A stretch of 17,215 nt of DNA from Desulfocapsa sp. GTDB lineage: Bacteria > Desulfobacterota > Desulfobulbia > Desulfobulbales > Desulfocapsaceae. Numbering within the stretch: the stretch's first letter is position 1; every line of letters begins with the position of its first letter. The translations under genes were made by a program, and so were the position numbers. Location of the stretch: assembly GCA_029934815.1 (NCBI GenBank), contig JAOZLM010000015.1:1-17215 (forward strand). The letters run 5' to 3'. The notes under the pieces were generated by a model. The model was not told the origin of the DNA. It ran no database searches and saw only the letters and a list, made by a program, of their open reading frames with translations. This document shows, one piece after another, positions 7,776 to 14,334 of this stretch.

Positions 7776-8369
7776 TTAAGCTGTGACAGCAAAGTCCAGC
7801 AGCGTTTTATTCCATAGTTCAGCTTGCTCAAGGTAGCATGGATGTTTGGCACCCTGAAAAATAACAAGTGTTGAACCGTCAATTCGATCGTGAAGCAGTT
7901 TTCCGTTGGCAGGATCAGAAATCTGGTCGTTTTCTCCCCATACTATAAGGGTTGATTCCGGTAGTTCGTGTAACTGATCTTTGTTTTCCTCAACACCAAC
8001 TGCACCAATCAGGACAAGACCTGTTATGCAATCGGGATGGGCAAGGCTGAATTCCAGGGCGATTTTGCCACCCATGGACGGGCCAACCAGTATCATTTTT
8101 GTTAATTCTGCCACCTGCATAACTTCCGTAATAATCGTTTCAGGTGTTAAATCTGCTTCAGGAGTTTTACCAAACCCGGGCAGATCGACAGCAATTACAG
8201 AAAAACCGGCATCAATGACAGCTTGTAACGTACCAAGTTCCTGCCAGGTTTCTGCCTGAAAGGCCTTTCCGTGAAGAAAGAAGAGCGTCGGTTGACCAGT
8301 GTCGCCACCCTGTAAGGTGTGAACCTGACAACCGGATATATCGATAATTTGTGTTTTCAAGTCTGACAA
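7776..8369 (-). CDS. ABHD14-like alpha/beta hydrolase
   Basis: A small (197-residue) alpha/beta hydrolase with a complete triad: S98 in GPSMGG, D148 in WGENDQ and H176 in GAKHPCYLEQ. The oxyanion-side motif is FFLHG. The stretch from LGTLQAVIDAGFSVIAVDL and the end HPCYLEQ-x-x-x-WNKTLLDF closely match my memory of animal ABHD14A/B (CCG1-interacting factor B). No lid domain or signal peptide is seen. I place the start at the TTG at 8367-8369, because AAAAGGAG lies 6 nt upstream of it. A TTG at 8387 would give 6 more residues but has no ribosome-binding site and falls within about 10 nt of the predicted transcript start. It is first in the topB-rsfS-thrC operon. The reaction is unknown; human ABHD14B has been reported as a CoA-dependent lysine deacetylase. 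Confidence 0.8.
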   Translation of the reverse strand: MSDLKTQIIDISGCQVHTLQGGDTGQPTLFFLHGKAFQAETWQELGTLQAVIDAGFSVIAVDLPGFGKTPEADLTPETIITEVMQVAELTKMILVGPSMGGKIALEFSLAHPDCITGLVLIGAVGVEENKDQLHELPESTLIVWGENDQISDPANGKLLHDRIDGSTLVIFQGAKHPCYLEQAELWNKTLLDFAVTA

Positions 8370-8401
8370 AATAATCTCCTTTTCCAAATCAAAGTTGCAA
8401 T

Positions 8402-8430
8402 GTTGTATTAATCCCTTTCCGGTTTGTCAA
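8402..8430 (-). promoter_or_regulatory. Sigma-70-like promoter of the ABHD14-topB-rsfS-thrC-phosphorylase-mtaD operon
   Basis: On the minus strand a perfect TTGACA (8425-8430), a 17-nt spacer and TACAAC (8402-8407, four of six consensus matches). Transcription would begin near 8395, leaving a leader of about 26 nt with a good Shine-Dalgarno before the TTG start at 8369. No terminator was seen within the six genes downstream, so one transcript is plausible. Confidence 0.65.
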
Positions 8431-8607
8431 TCAGTAAATGTGTATTTTTTGTGAGCCGACTTTTTTTATCAACACAATGTGGCAGTGAGTTCATGTGGCA
8501 CAACTAATTGAAAAATAACGAAATAAGTGAAACGCACTTGCTCTGAGAGTGGATGCGTAAAGAAAAATTATTCACAAATTACCCTTCCCCTGAATTGCTG
8601 CTATTTC

Positions 8608-8636
8608 TTGACATCAGCTTAATATTATGTTTTATT
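8608..8636 (+). promoter_or_regulatory. Sigma-70-like promoter of the tRNA-Gly-like gene and rimP operon
   Basis: A perfect TTGACA (8608-8613), a 17-nt spacer and TTTATT (8631-8636, four of six matches). The predicted start near 8643 lies about 16 nt upstream of the tRNA-like 5' end at 8659. No other convincing promoter was found between here and rimP, so the downstream genes seem to depend on reading through the tRNA-like gene and the following terminator. Confidence 0.65.
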
Positions 8637-8658
8637 AGGCCATTGGAACGGGATGTAG

Positions 8659-8733
8659 GCAGGTGTAACTCAGTTGGTAATGTACAAGCTTCCCAGGCTT
8701 GGGGTGTGAGTTCAAACTTTGTCGCCCGCTCCA
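8659..8733 (+). tRNA. tRNA-Gly (anticodon CCC), divergent or possibly a pseudogene
   Basis: A 75-nt cloverleaf with encoded CCA. The anticodon arm is perfect: CAAGC, loop TTCCCAG, GCTTG, with anticodon CCC at 8692-8694. The acceptor GCAGGTG pairs with CGCCCGC except for an A-C mismatch at position 3. The D arm keeps GG in its loop, but two of its four stem pairs fail (T-T at 12-23 and C-A at 13-22). The T loop TTCAAAC is normal, but the T stem GTGAG/TTTGT has one A-U and four G-U pairs, including G53-U61 where G-C is almost universal. The variable loop has 4 nt. Many of the apparent changes are GC-to-AT transitions. It is either a weakly structured functional tRNA, a recent pseudogene, or a tRNA-like leader element kept for regulation. 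It occupies the place of metY in the E. coli cluster. Confidence 0.7.
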
Positions 8734-8763
8734 GTGCCAGTAAGTTTTTTTGCTGACGCCATA

Positions 8764-8798
8764 CCACTTTCTTTGGGGGATTGTGGCTATGAAAGTGG
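8764..8798 (+). promoter_or_regulatory. Antiterminator-like helix before rimP
   Basis: CCACTTTC (8764-8771) is the exact complement of GAAAGTGG (8791-8798). The second segment overlaps the left arm of the terminator at 8791-8817, so the two helices cannot form together. The 19-nt loop contains GTGG (8783-8786), which could pair with CCAC (8764-8767) and would block the antiterminator. This is the layout of an attenuator. It was read by eye; no folding energy was computed. Confidence 0.5.
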
Positions 8799-8817
8799 GC
8801 TATGCCCGCTTTTTTTT
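8791..8817 (+). terminator. Intrinsic terminator/attenuator between the tRNA-like gene and rimP
   Basis: The hairpin AGTGGGC (8794-8800), loop TAT, GCCCGCT (8804-8810) has one G-T pair and is followed by seven T. The adjacent AAs can extend the stem into the T run. It sits 43 nt before the rimP start, in a transcript with no other visible promoter, so it must be read through part of the time. A second T-less hairpin, TGCCCG (8819-8824) and CGGGCA (8830-8835), follows and shares complementarity with the terminator arms. Confidence 0.8.
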
Positions 8818-8859
8818 ATGCCCGTATATCGGGCACTGAGTAAAGCGAAATAGAGTTGT

Positions 8860-9315
8860 ATGAGTGACTATATTATAGAAAAGATTGAAGAATTTGCGAA
8901 TGCCTTTCTTCCTTCCCTTGATCTTGAACTGGTTGAAGTACAGTATCGACAAGAGGGGCATGGTTGGGTCTTGCGCCTCTTTATTGACGGGCCAAATGGC
9001 ATCGGCGTGGATGAATGTGCCAAGGTGAGCCGGGAAATGAACGTGTTTCTCGATGTTGAGGATCTGATTCCCAATGCTTTTCACCTTGAAGTGTCTTCTC
9101 CGGGACTTGAACGAACGTTACGTAATGTTGCTGATTATCAGCGATTTGCCGGCAAGAAGGCCCGTGTGAAAGTACGGCATCCAGTTGGCGGACAGAAGGT
9201 GTTTGTTGGTCTTATTGGTGAGTCCGATGAATTTGGTTTTGAATTAATTATGGAAGATGAAAGCACCATGCATTTTCATCTTGATCAGATACGAAAAGCC
9301 CGGTTGAGTCTTTAA
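8860..9315 (+). CDS. rimP: Ribosome maturation factor RimP
   Basis: A 151-residue RimP, which assists assembly of the 30S ribosomal subunit. The N-terminal alpha/beta domain (about 1-80) contains ELVEVQYRQEG, LRLFIDGPNGIGVDECAKVSREM and the diagnostic HLEVSSPGLERTL block. A C-terminal Sm-like barrel (about 88-151) carries the RV-x-VRHPVGGQKVFVGLIGE strand region. The start follows a weak GAG-type ribosome-binding site. It heads the protein-coding part of the rimP-nusA-infB cluster and lies 43 nt behind an attenuator-like terminator. Length and motifs are normal. Confidence 0.95.
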   Translation: MSDYIIEKIEEFANAFLPSLDLELVEVQYRQEGHGWVLRLFIDGPNGIGVDECAKVSREMNVFLDVEDLIPNAFHLEVSSPGLERTLRNVADYQRFAGKKARVKVRHPVGGQKVFVGLIGESDEFGFELIMEDESTMHFHLDQIRKARLSL

Positions 9316-9379
9316 GCTACCCCGGGAAAACAGAAAGAAAGAGAACTTAATTTCGTAGAATTATTTTACGGGGAACAGA

Positions 9380-10888
9380 ATGGTATCGGATTTAGGACGT
9401 ATTATAGATCAGATTTGCCGGGATCGGGGTTTTGATAAAAAACTTCTGATTGAGGCGATTGAAGAAGCTGTGGAATCAGCTGCCAAAAAGAAACTGGGCG
9501 CAAGGCGTGATATAGAAGTGCGTTTCAATGAAGAATTTGGTGAGGTTGAAGTCTTTCAGTTTCGCACAGTGGTCGAAACCGTTGAGGACGAACAGACGGA
9601 AATCGCCATAAATGACGCCAAAGAGCTTGATCCCGAAGTGCAGCTTGAAGATGAGCTTGGCGAGAAAATGGAAAACATTGAAGATCTCGGGCGAATTGCC
9701 GCCCAGTCTGCCAAGCAGGTAATCATCCATAAGATGAAAGATGCTGAGCAGGATGTTATTTTTGAGATGTTCAAAGATCGTAAAGGTGAAATTGTCAGCG
9801 GTATTGTCCAGCGTTTTGAACGTGGCAATATGGTTGTCAATCTTGGCCGTACCGATGCTATCCTGCCCCGTGATCAGCAAATTCCCAAGCGCTCCTTTAA
9901 TCAGGGTGATCGTATTCGTGCATATCTTGATGATGTCCGTGAGAATGCAAGGGATTCACAGCTTATTCTATCCCGTACCTGTAACGATTTTCTGGCCAAA
10001 CTATTTACCATGGAAGTGCCTGAGATCGCAGAGGGTATTGTCGAAATTATGGGTGTAAGCCGTGAGCCCGGTTTTCGTGCAAAAATTGCGGTAAGTTCCC
10101 TTGAAACAGATGTTGATCCGGTTGGTGCCTGTGTAGGTATGAAAGGGTCACGAGTTCAGAATGTAGTGCAGGAATTACAGGGTGAGCGTATTGATATTGT
10201 GCCCTGGAGTCCGGATCCTGCCAAGTATGTATATAATGCCCTTGCCCCTGCCCATGTGTCCATGGTTATGGCGGATGAAGATGCAAAAACACTGTTGGTG
10301 GTTGTGCCAAATGATCAGCTCTCTTTAGCCATTGGTCGACAGGGACAGAATGTTCGTCTGGCCTCTCGTCTCCTTGGCTGGCGCATAGATGTGAAGAGTG
10401 AGCAACGCTATGCAAACCTGAAAGAGCCCGGCTATTTGTCACTGTTGGCTATTAAAGGTATTGAAGAGCCACTTGCCGACCAATTACTTGGCCGTGGTGT
10501 TTTTTCTGTTGAGAAACTTGCCGAAGCGGCAGTAGAAGATCTGATAGTGATTCGTTCAATTGACGAAGAACAGGCACAGTTTCTTATTGATACTGCTGCC
10601 CGGATGATAGCAGAAGGAAAAGGTTCAGAATCATTCGGTGAAAAATCGGAAGAGGATAGCCTGGAAGAAGATGATGCTGCTAAAGGCAATACAGCTGAAG
10701 TCACTGCAGAAGAAGATGATGCTGCCAAAGGCAATACAGCTGAAGCCACTGCAGAAGAAGATGATGCTGCCAAAGGCAATATAGCTGAAGCCACTGTAGA
10801 AGAAAATGATGTAAAGACAGAAGTTTCCGAGAATGAAGCAGCTCCGGAAGAAGTTGCAGCTGAGCCGGTTGAAGAAGCAAAAGAGTAA
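9380..10888 (+). CDS. nusA: Transcription termination/antitermination factor NusA
   Basis: A 502-residue NusA that binds RNA polymerase and modulates pausing, termination and antitermination. Order of domains: N-terminal polymerase-binding domain (about 1-130), S1 domain (about 134-200; GEIVSGIVQRFERG and ILPRDQQIP), KH1 and KH2 (about 205-350; GACVGMKGSRVQNV and LAIGRQGQNVRLASRL), then a single helix-hairpin-helix AR-like unit (about 350-415). The last 85 residues are acidic, low complexity and include three tandem 15-residue repeats. E. coli NusA has two AR domains; here the second seems replaced by the acidic tail. The start has a GGGGAA ribosome-binding site. The end overlaps the start of rnpM. 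Confidence 0.95.
   Translation: MVSDLGRIIDQICRDRGFDKKLLIEAIEEAVESAAKKKLGARRDIEVRFNEEFGEVEVFQFRTVVETVEDEQTEIAINDAKELDPEVQLEDELGEKMENIEDLGRIAAQSAKQVIIHKMKDAEQDVIFEMFKDRKGEIVSGIVQRFERGNMVVNLGRTDAILPRDQQIPKRSFNQGDRIRAYLDDVRENARDSQLILSRTCNDFLAKLFTMEVPEIAEGIVEIMGVSREPGFRAKIAVSSLETDVDPVGACVGMKGSRVQNVVQELQGERIDIVPWSPDPAKYVYNALAPAHVSMVMADEDAKTLLVVVPNDQLSLAIGRQGQNVRLASRLLGWRIDVKSEQRYANLKEPGYLSLLAIKGIEEPLADQLLGRGVFSVEKLAEAAVEDLIVIRSIDEEQAQFLIDTAARMIAEGKGSESFGEKSEEDSLEEDDAAKGNTAEVTAEEDDAAKGNTAEATAEEDDAAKGNIAEATVEENDVKTEVSENEAAPEEVAAEPVEEAKE
10664..10812 (+). repeat. 45-bp in-frame tandem repeat in the nusA 3' end
   Basis: Three 45-bp units (10664-10708, 10709-10753, 10754-10798) plus a degenerate 14-bp start of a fourth. 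Each encodes a 15-residue acidic unit, roughly EEDDAAKGNTAEATA. Units differ at only a few bases, so the expansion is recent or kept uniform by slippage. The unit length is a multiple of three, so copy-number change would not disturb the frame. Confidence 0.95.
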
Positions 10889-11096
10889 CGGTTTTAGAAC
10901 CTGCATCGTCTGTCGCAAATGCTTTGAAAAAAAAGAATTGTTGCGCTACGTGTGGGATACTGAATCATCAGAAATAGTAGCCGATAGTAAACAGATTATG
11001 GTTGGAAGGGGAGCGTATTGTTGTCTTAGTGAAAAGTGTAAAATACAATTTCCAAAGAGAACAAAAGGTTTGAAAAGAGCCTTTCGGCTGAGTTAA
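10833..11096 (+). CDS. rnpM: RNase P modulator RnpM / YlxR family protein
   Basis: An 87-residue basic protein of the YlxR (DUF448) family. The core is RTCIVCRKCFEKKELLRYV (22-40, with C24 and C27) and GRGAYCCLSEKC (58-69), the two hallmark blocks of the fold. The Bacillus homologue binds the RNase P RNA and was renamed RnpM; older literature calls it a nucleic-acid-binding protein. It lies between nusA and infB as in many bacteria. The first ATG lies 56 nt inside nusA. TTG codons at 10854 and 10869 are alternative starts, and no ribosome-binding site clearly favours one. Translation is probably coupled to nusA. A YlxQ (L7Ae-like) gene, common next to it in Firmicutes, is absent. Confidence 0.85.
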   Translation: MKQLRKKLQLSRLKKQKSNGFRTCIVCRKCFEKKELLRYVWDTESSEIVADSKQIMVGRGAYCCLSEKCKIQFPKRTKGLKRAFRLS

Positions 11097-11123
11097 CAAA
11101 ATAGTTTTTATTACCATCATTAT

Positions 11124-11152
11124 TGATTGCACTAATAATGTAGGTGCAATCA
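11124..11152 (+). promoter_or_regulatory. Stable hairpin in the infB leader
   Basis: A perfect 9-bp stem, TGATTGCAC (11124-11132) and GTGCAATCA (11144-11152), with an 11-nt AT-rich loop. It lies in the 88-bp gap between rnpM and infB. No T run follows, so it is not a simple terminator. An RNA processing site or a translational control element for infB is possible. Confidence 0.5.
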
Positions 11153-11184
11153 CAGATGGATTCGTAAAACAGCAGGAGTAGTGA

Positions 11185-13908
11185 ATGAGCAGGGTTAGGA
11201 TTTATGAGTTGGCCAAAGAGGCTGGCATGGCAAGTAAGGTGTTAGCCGACAAACTGATTGGGCTTGGATACGATATTAAAGGTCACAGCTCAACGGTAGA
11301 CGATGAGACAGCGGCGAAAATTCGCAGCGCTGTATTAAAAACTACCACTTCTGAACTGGTCGAAAAAAGAATTGAGACCAAAGACGAAGGTGCTCCCACA
11401 GTGATACGTCGAAGAGCCACCACTATTATCCGACGCCCGAAGAAGGAAGAGCCTGTGGAGGAAGTTGCAGAACTTCCTGAAGAGTCGGCAGCTGAGGAGC
11501 CAGTAGCTGAAGAGACTTCTTCTCAGGAAGAGGCCACAACTCCAGGCGCAGAACCCACACCTGAAGAGAAGGTAGTGGAAGCCGAGCCTGAAGCAACACC
11601 TGCCACCGAAGATACCGGGAAGAAATCGGCACTGACTGTGGAAGAGCTGATTGCCAAAAAGGCTGCTGATGATCTTGCTGCTGCTGAAAAGCAGAAAGAA
11701 GATGATGCAAAATCCGCAGCTGCTGCCAAAAAAGCAGAAGCTGAAAAACCCGCGAAGAGGGGAATTGCGAAAGTCATCGGTACCATCGAACTTCCTAAAG
11801 AAGAGCCTAAACGGCCTCCGCGGAAGAAAAGTAGTCGCCCACCTGTAAGAAGACCTGGTTCCAAGCCCCCTGTCAATCAGCCTCCAGCAGATCCATCTGC
11901 TCAGGCTCGTGGCAAAAAGAAGGGTAAAGCCGGCGGTCGTGAAGAGAGCGAAGAAGAGAAAGCTAAAGGGTTTAAGAAAAAGAAAGGTCGCAAGAACGTA
12001 AGAGTTACCCGTTTTGGCTATGATGGTGATCGCTTTGCCAAACGTGGAAGAAGAAAGAAAGGGAGAGGAAAGAGTGCTCCTGCCCTGCCTCCATCAGAAA
12101 TGAAGGCCAGCAAGAAGAAAATCAAAATTTATGAAACCATTAGTGTTGGAGATCTTGCTCATGGCATGCGTGTTAAGGCCAATGAAATCATTGCAAAATT
12201 GATGGACCTTGGCGTTATGGCGACTGTTAACCAAGCACTTGATCTTGATACTGCAATGCTTGTTGCTGCTGATTTTAGTTATGAAGTCGAGCAGGCTGTT
12301 ACTGAAGAGATCAGTGTTCAAAAGCTCACCGCAGAGGAAGAAGGCGGCAAGGCTGAACCTCGCTCACCTGTTATCACTGTAATGGGTCATGTTGATCACG
12401 GTAAAACATCCATCCTTGATGCCATTCGTAAAACTGATGTGGCAGATGGAGAGGCGGGTGGAATCACCCAGCATATCGGTGCGTATCATGTACAATCGGC
12501 CGCCGGAGATGTGACTTTTGTTGATACTCCAGGCCATGCAGCTTTTACTGAGATGCGTTCACGCGGTGCTCAGATTACAGATCTTGTAATTCTGGTTGTT
12601 GCGGCAGACGATGGTGTTATGAATCAGACCCGTGAGGCAATTCACCATGCACAGGCTGCTGAAGTTCCAATTATTGTTGCCGTAAACAAGATCGATAAAG
12701 ATAATGCCGATTCTGATCGTGTAAAGCGTGAGCTTGCCGAGCTTGATCTTTCCCCTGAAGAGTGGGGTGGTAAGACAATCTTTTGTGAGATGTCTGCCAA
12801 AAATGGAACAGGTATTGATAATCTCCTTGAAAATATAGAACTCATGGCAGAGATGCTTGAGTTAAAAGCTGATCCAAAACGTAAAGCAATTGGACATGTT
12901 GTAGAGGCAAAACTTGATAAAGGACGAGGTCCTGTAGCCACTATACTTGTTCAGGAAGGAACTTTACGTGCCGGCGATCATTTCGTCGTTGGGCAGTTTG
13001 CCGGAAAAGTACGAGCGCTTCTTGATTACAGAGGCAACCCAATTAAGAGTGCCGGACCATCCATACCTGTAGAGGTACAGGGTATCACTGGTGTCCCATC
13101 CTCTGGTGATGAGTTTGTTGTTGTTAAGAATGAGAAGCAGGCCAAAAATGTTGCTCAGGAAAGAACTCTGAAAGTTCGCGAAAGTGAGCTTGCAGCAGGC
13201 TCTAAGGTTTCTCTGGATTCTCTTTTTGAGAAACTTGCAGAAGGAGATGTGCAGGAACTTCGTATCGTTCTTCGTGCAGATGTACAGGGAACCCTTGAGG
13301 CATTTGCAAAAGCGGCCGAGAAACTCTCCACCGATGAAGTGAAGGTGAAGATTCTCCATGAAGGCACAGGCACCATGACCGATTCTGATGTCTTACTCGC
13401 TTCAGCTTCTGAGGCAATTATCATAGGCTTCAACGTGCGTCCATCTGGCAAAGTGAAAGAACTTGCCATGAAAGAAAATGTGGATATGCGTTCTTACGAT
13501 GTTATTTACCATGCACTGGATGATATTACCGCAGCCATGGTGGGAATGCTTGCACCGAATCTTGAAGAAGATGTAATCGGAAATGCTGAGGTTCGTGAGA
13601 CCTTCCAGGCACCTAAGGTTGGGACCGTTGCCGGTTGTGCTGTTACAGATGGTAAGATCCTTCGCAGTTCATCAGTTCGTGTTGTTCGTGATGGTGTGGT
13701 TGTTTACACCGGTAAAATTGAATCGCTTAGACGATTCAAGGATGATGCCAAAGAAGTTCTCTCCGGATACGAATGTGGTATCTCCGTTGAGAAATTCAAT
13801 GATATAAAAATTGGTGATAACCTTGAAGCCTTTGTCATGAAAGAAGTTGCTGCAAAACTTGGTGCAACTCAGCAGGAAAAAGACGATAAAGAGAAAAAAG
13901 AAGAATAA
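11185..13908 (+). CDS. infB: Translation initiation factor IF-2
   Basis: A 907-residue IF-2, the GTPase that places initiator tRNA on the 30S subunit and promotes subunit joining. An IF2_N domain opens the protein (about 2-45; VRIYELAKEAG). A long disordered stretch follows (about 70-300), first acidic with Ala/Glu/Pro, then very basic with KKK/RRK clusters. A second IF2_N-like unit lies at about 312-365. The GTPase has G1 GHVDHGKTS (about 400), G3 DTPGH (about 447) and G4 NKID (about 501). Domains II to IV complete the C-terminus. An AGGAG ribosome-binding site precedes the ATG. The C-terminus ends in a short Lys/Asp/Glu-rich tail. It is the anchor gene of the cluster. Confidence 0.96.
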   Translation: MSRVRIYELAKEAGMASKVLADKLIGLGYDIKGHSSTVDDETAAKIRSAVLKTTTSELVEKRIETKDEGAPTVIRRRATTIIRRPKKEEPVEEVAELPEESAAEEPVAEETSSQEEATTPGAEPTPEEKVVEAEPEATPATEDTGKKSALTVEELIAKKAADDLAAAEKQKEDDAKSAAAAKKAEAEKPAKRGIAKVIGTIELPKEEPKRPPRKKSSRPPVRRPGSKPPVNQPPADPSAQARGKKKGKAGGREESEEEKAKGFKKKKGRKNVRVTRFGYDGDRFAKRGRRKKGRGKSAPALPPSEMKASKKKIKIYETISVGDLAHGMRVKANEIIAKLMDLGVMATVNQALDLDTAMLVAADFSYEVEQAVTEEISVQKLTAEEEGGKAEPRSPVITVMGHVDHGKTSILDAIRKTDVADGEAGGITQHIGAYHVQSAAGDVTFVDTPGHAAFTEMRSRGAQITDLVILVVAADDGVMNQTREAIHHAQAAEVPIIVAVNKIDKDNADSDRVKRELAELDLSPEEWGGKTIFCEMSAKNGTGIDNLLENIELMAEMLELKADPKRKAIGHVVEAKLDKGRGPVATILVQEGTLRAGDHFVVGQFAGKVRALLDYRGNPIKSAGPSIPVEVQGITGVPSSGDEFVVVKNEKQAKNVAQERTLKVRESELAAGSKVSLDSLFEKLAEGDVQELRIVLRADVQGTLEAFAKAAEKLSTDEVKVKILHEGTGTMTDSDVLLASASEAIIIGFNVRPSGKVKELAMKENVDMRSYDVIYHALDDITAAMVGMLAPNLEEDVIGNAEVRETFQAPKVGTVAGCAVTDGKILRSSSVRVVRDGVVVYTGKIESLRRFKDDAKEVLSGYECGISVEKFNDIKIGDNLEAFVMKEVAAKLGATQQEKDDKEKKEE

Positions 13909-13920
13909 GTAAGCTGTATT

Positions 13921-14334
13921 ATGTGGGATCCTAAACAAACTATTGAGTCCGTTGGCCTTGGCAAAAGGGAACGGAAGCGCTCAGACCGTGTGGCTGATGC
14001 TGTGCAGAAAGAACTCTCTCTGCTTTTCATCCAGAAGGTGCGTGATGAAAAGCTGAGTGATGTAACTATCACCAGAGTTAGTATTACTGATGATATGAGA
14101 AGTGGTCGTATCTTTTATACAACTTATGGTGATGATAAAGATCGTAGAAAAACAGCAAATGCTTTGAAGAGTGCCACCGGTTTTGTACGCAGTCACCTTG
14201 CTAAAGTTTTAAATCTACGGCACACTCCTACTCTCCAATTTGAGTACGATAAGAAAGCGGATAAGGTTGAGGCACTGGATCAGATTTTTGATGAAATTGC
14301 CCGTGAAAGGAAAACAGATGAAAGTGATTCCTAA
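13921..14334 (+). CDS. rbfA: Ribosome-binding factor A
   Basis: A 137-residue RbfA, a KH-like protein that binds the 30S subunit near the 5' end of 16S rRNA and helps its late maturation. The recognisable core is R-x-x-RVADAVQKELSLLF, the DVTITRVSITDDMRSGRIFYTTYGD block, and LRHTPTLQFEYDKKADKVEALDQIF near the end. The first 15 residues are an extension that lacks the core pattern. The start is 12 nt past the infB stop and has no clear ribosome-binding site, suggesting coupling. The end overlaps nrnA by 17 nt. Confidence 0.94.
   Translation: MWDPKQTIESVGLGKRERKRSDRVADAVQKELSLLFIQKVRDEKLSDVTITRVSITDDMRSGRIFYTTYGDDKDRRKTANALKSATGFVRSHLAKVLNLRHTPTLQFEYDKKADKVEALDQIFDEIARERKTDESDS

Noticed and set aside
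8764..8817. Classical T-box riboswitch
   Set aside because: The conserved T-box sequence and specifier loop layout were not found; only the antiterminator/terminator logic is similar.
9320..9373. CCCCG (9320-9324) pairing with CGGGG (9369-9373) of the nusA ribosome-binding site
   Set aside because: Only five pairs over a 44-nt loop; chance pairing is likely, so I did not list it as a control element.
10664..10812. CRISPR-like array
   Set aside because: The units are contiguous, in frame and coding, with no unique spacers.
14240..14317. Longer NrnA start inside rbfA
   Set aside because: A good ribosome-binding site precedes the ATG at 14318, and the added Arg/Lys-rich residues do not fit the DHH family.
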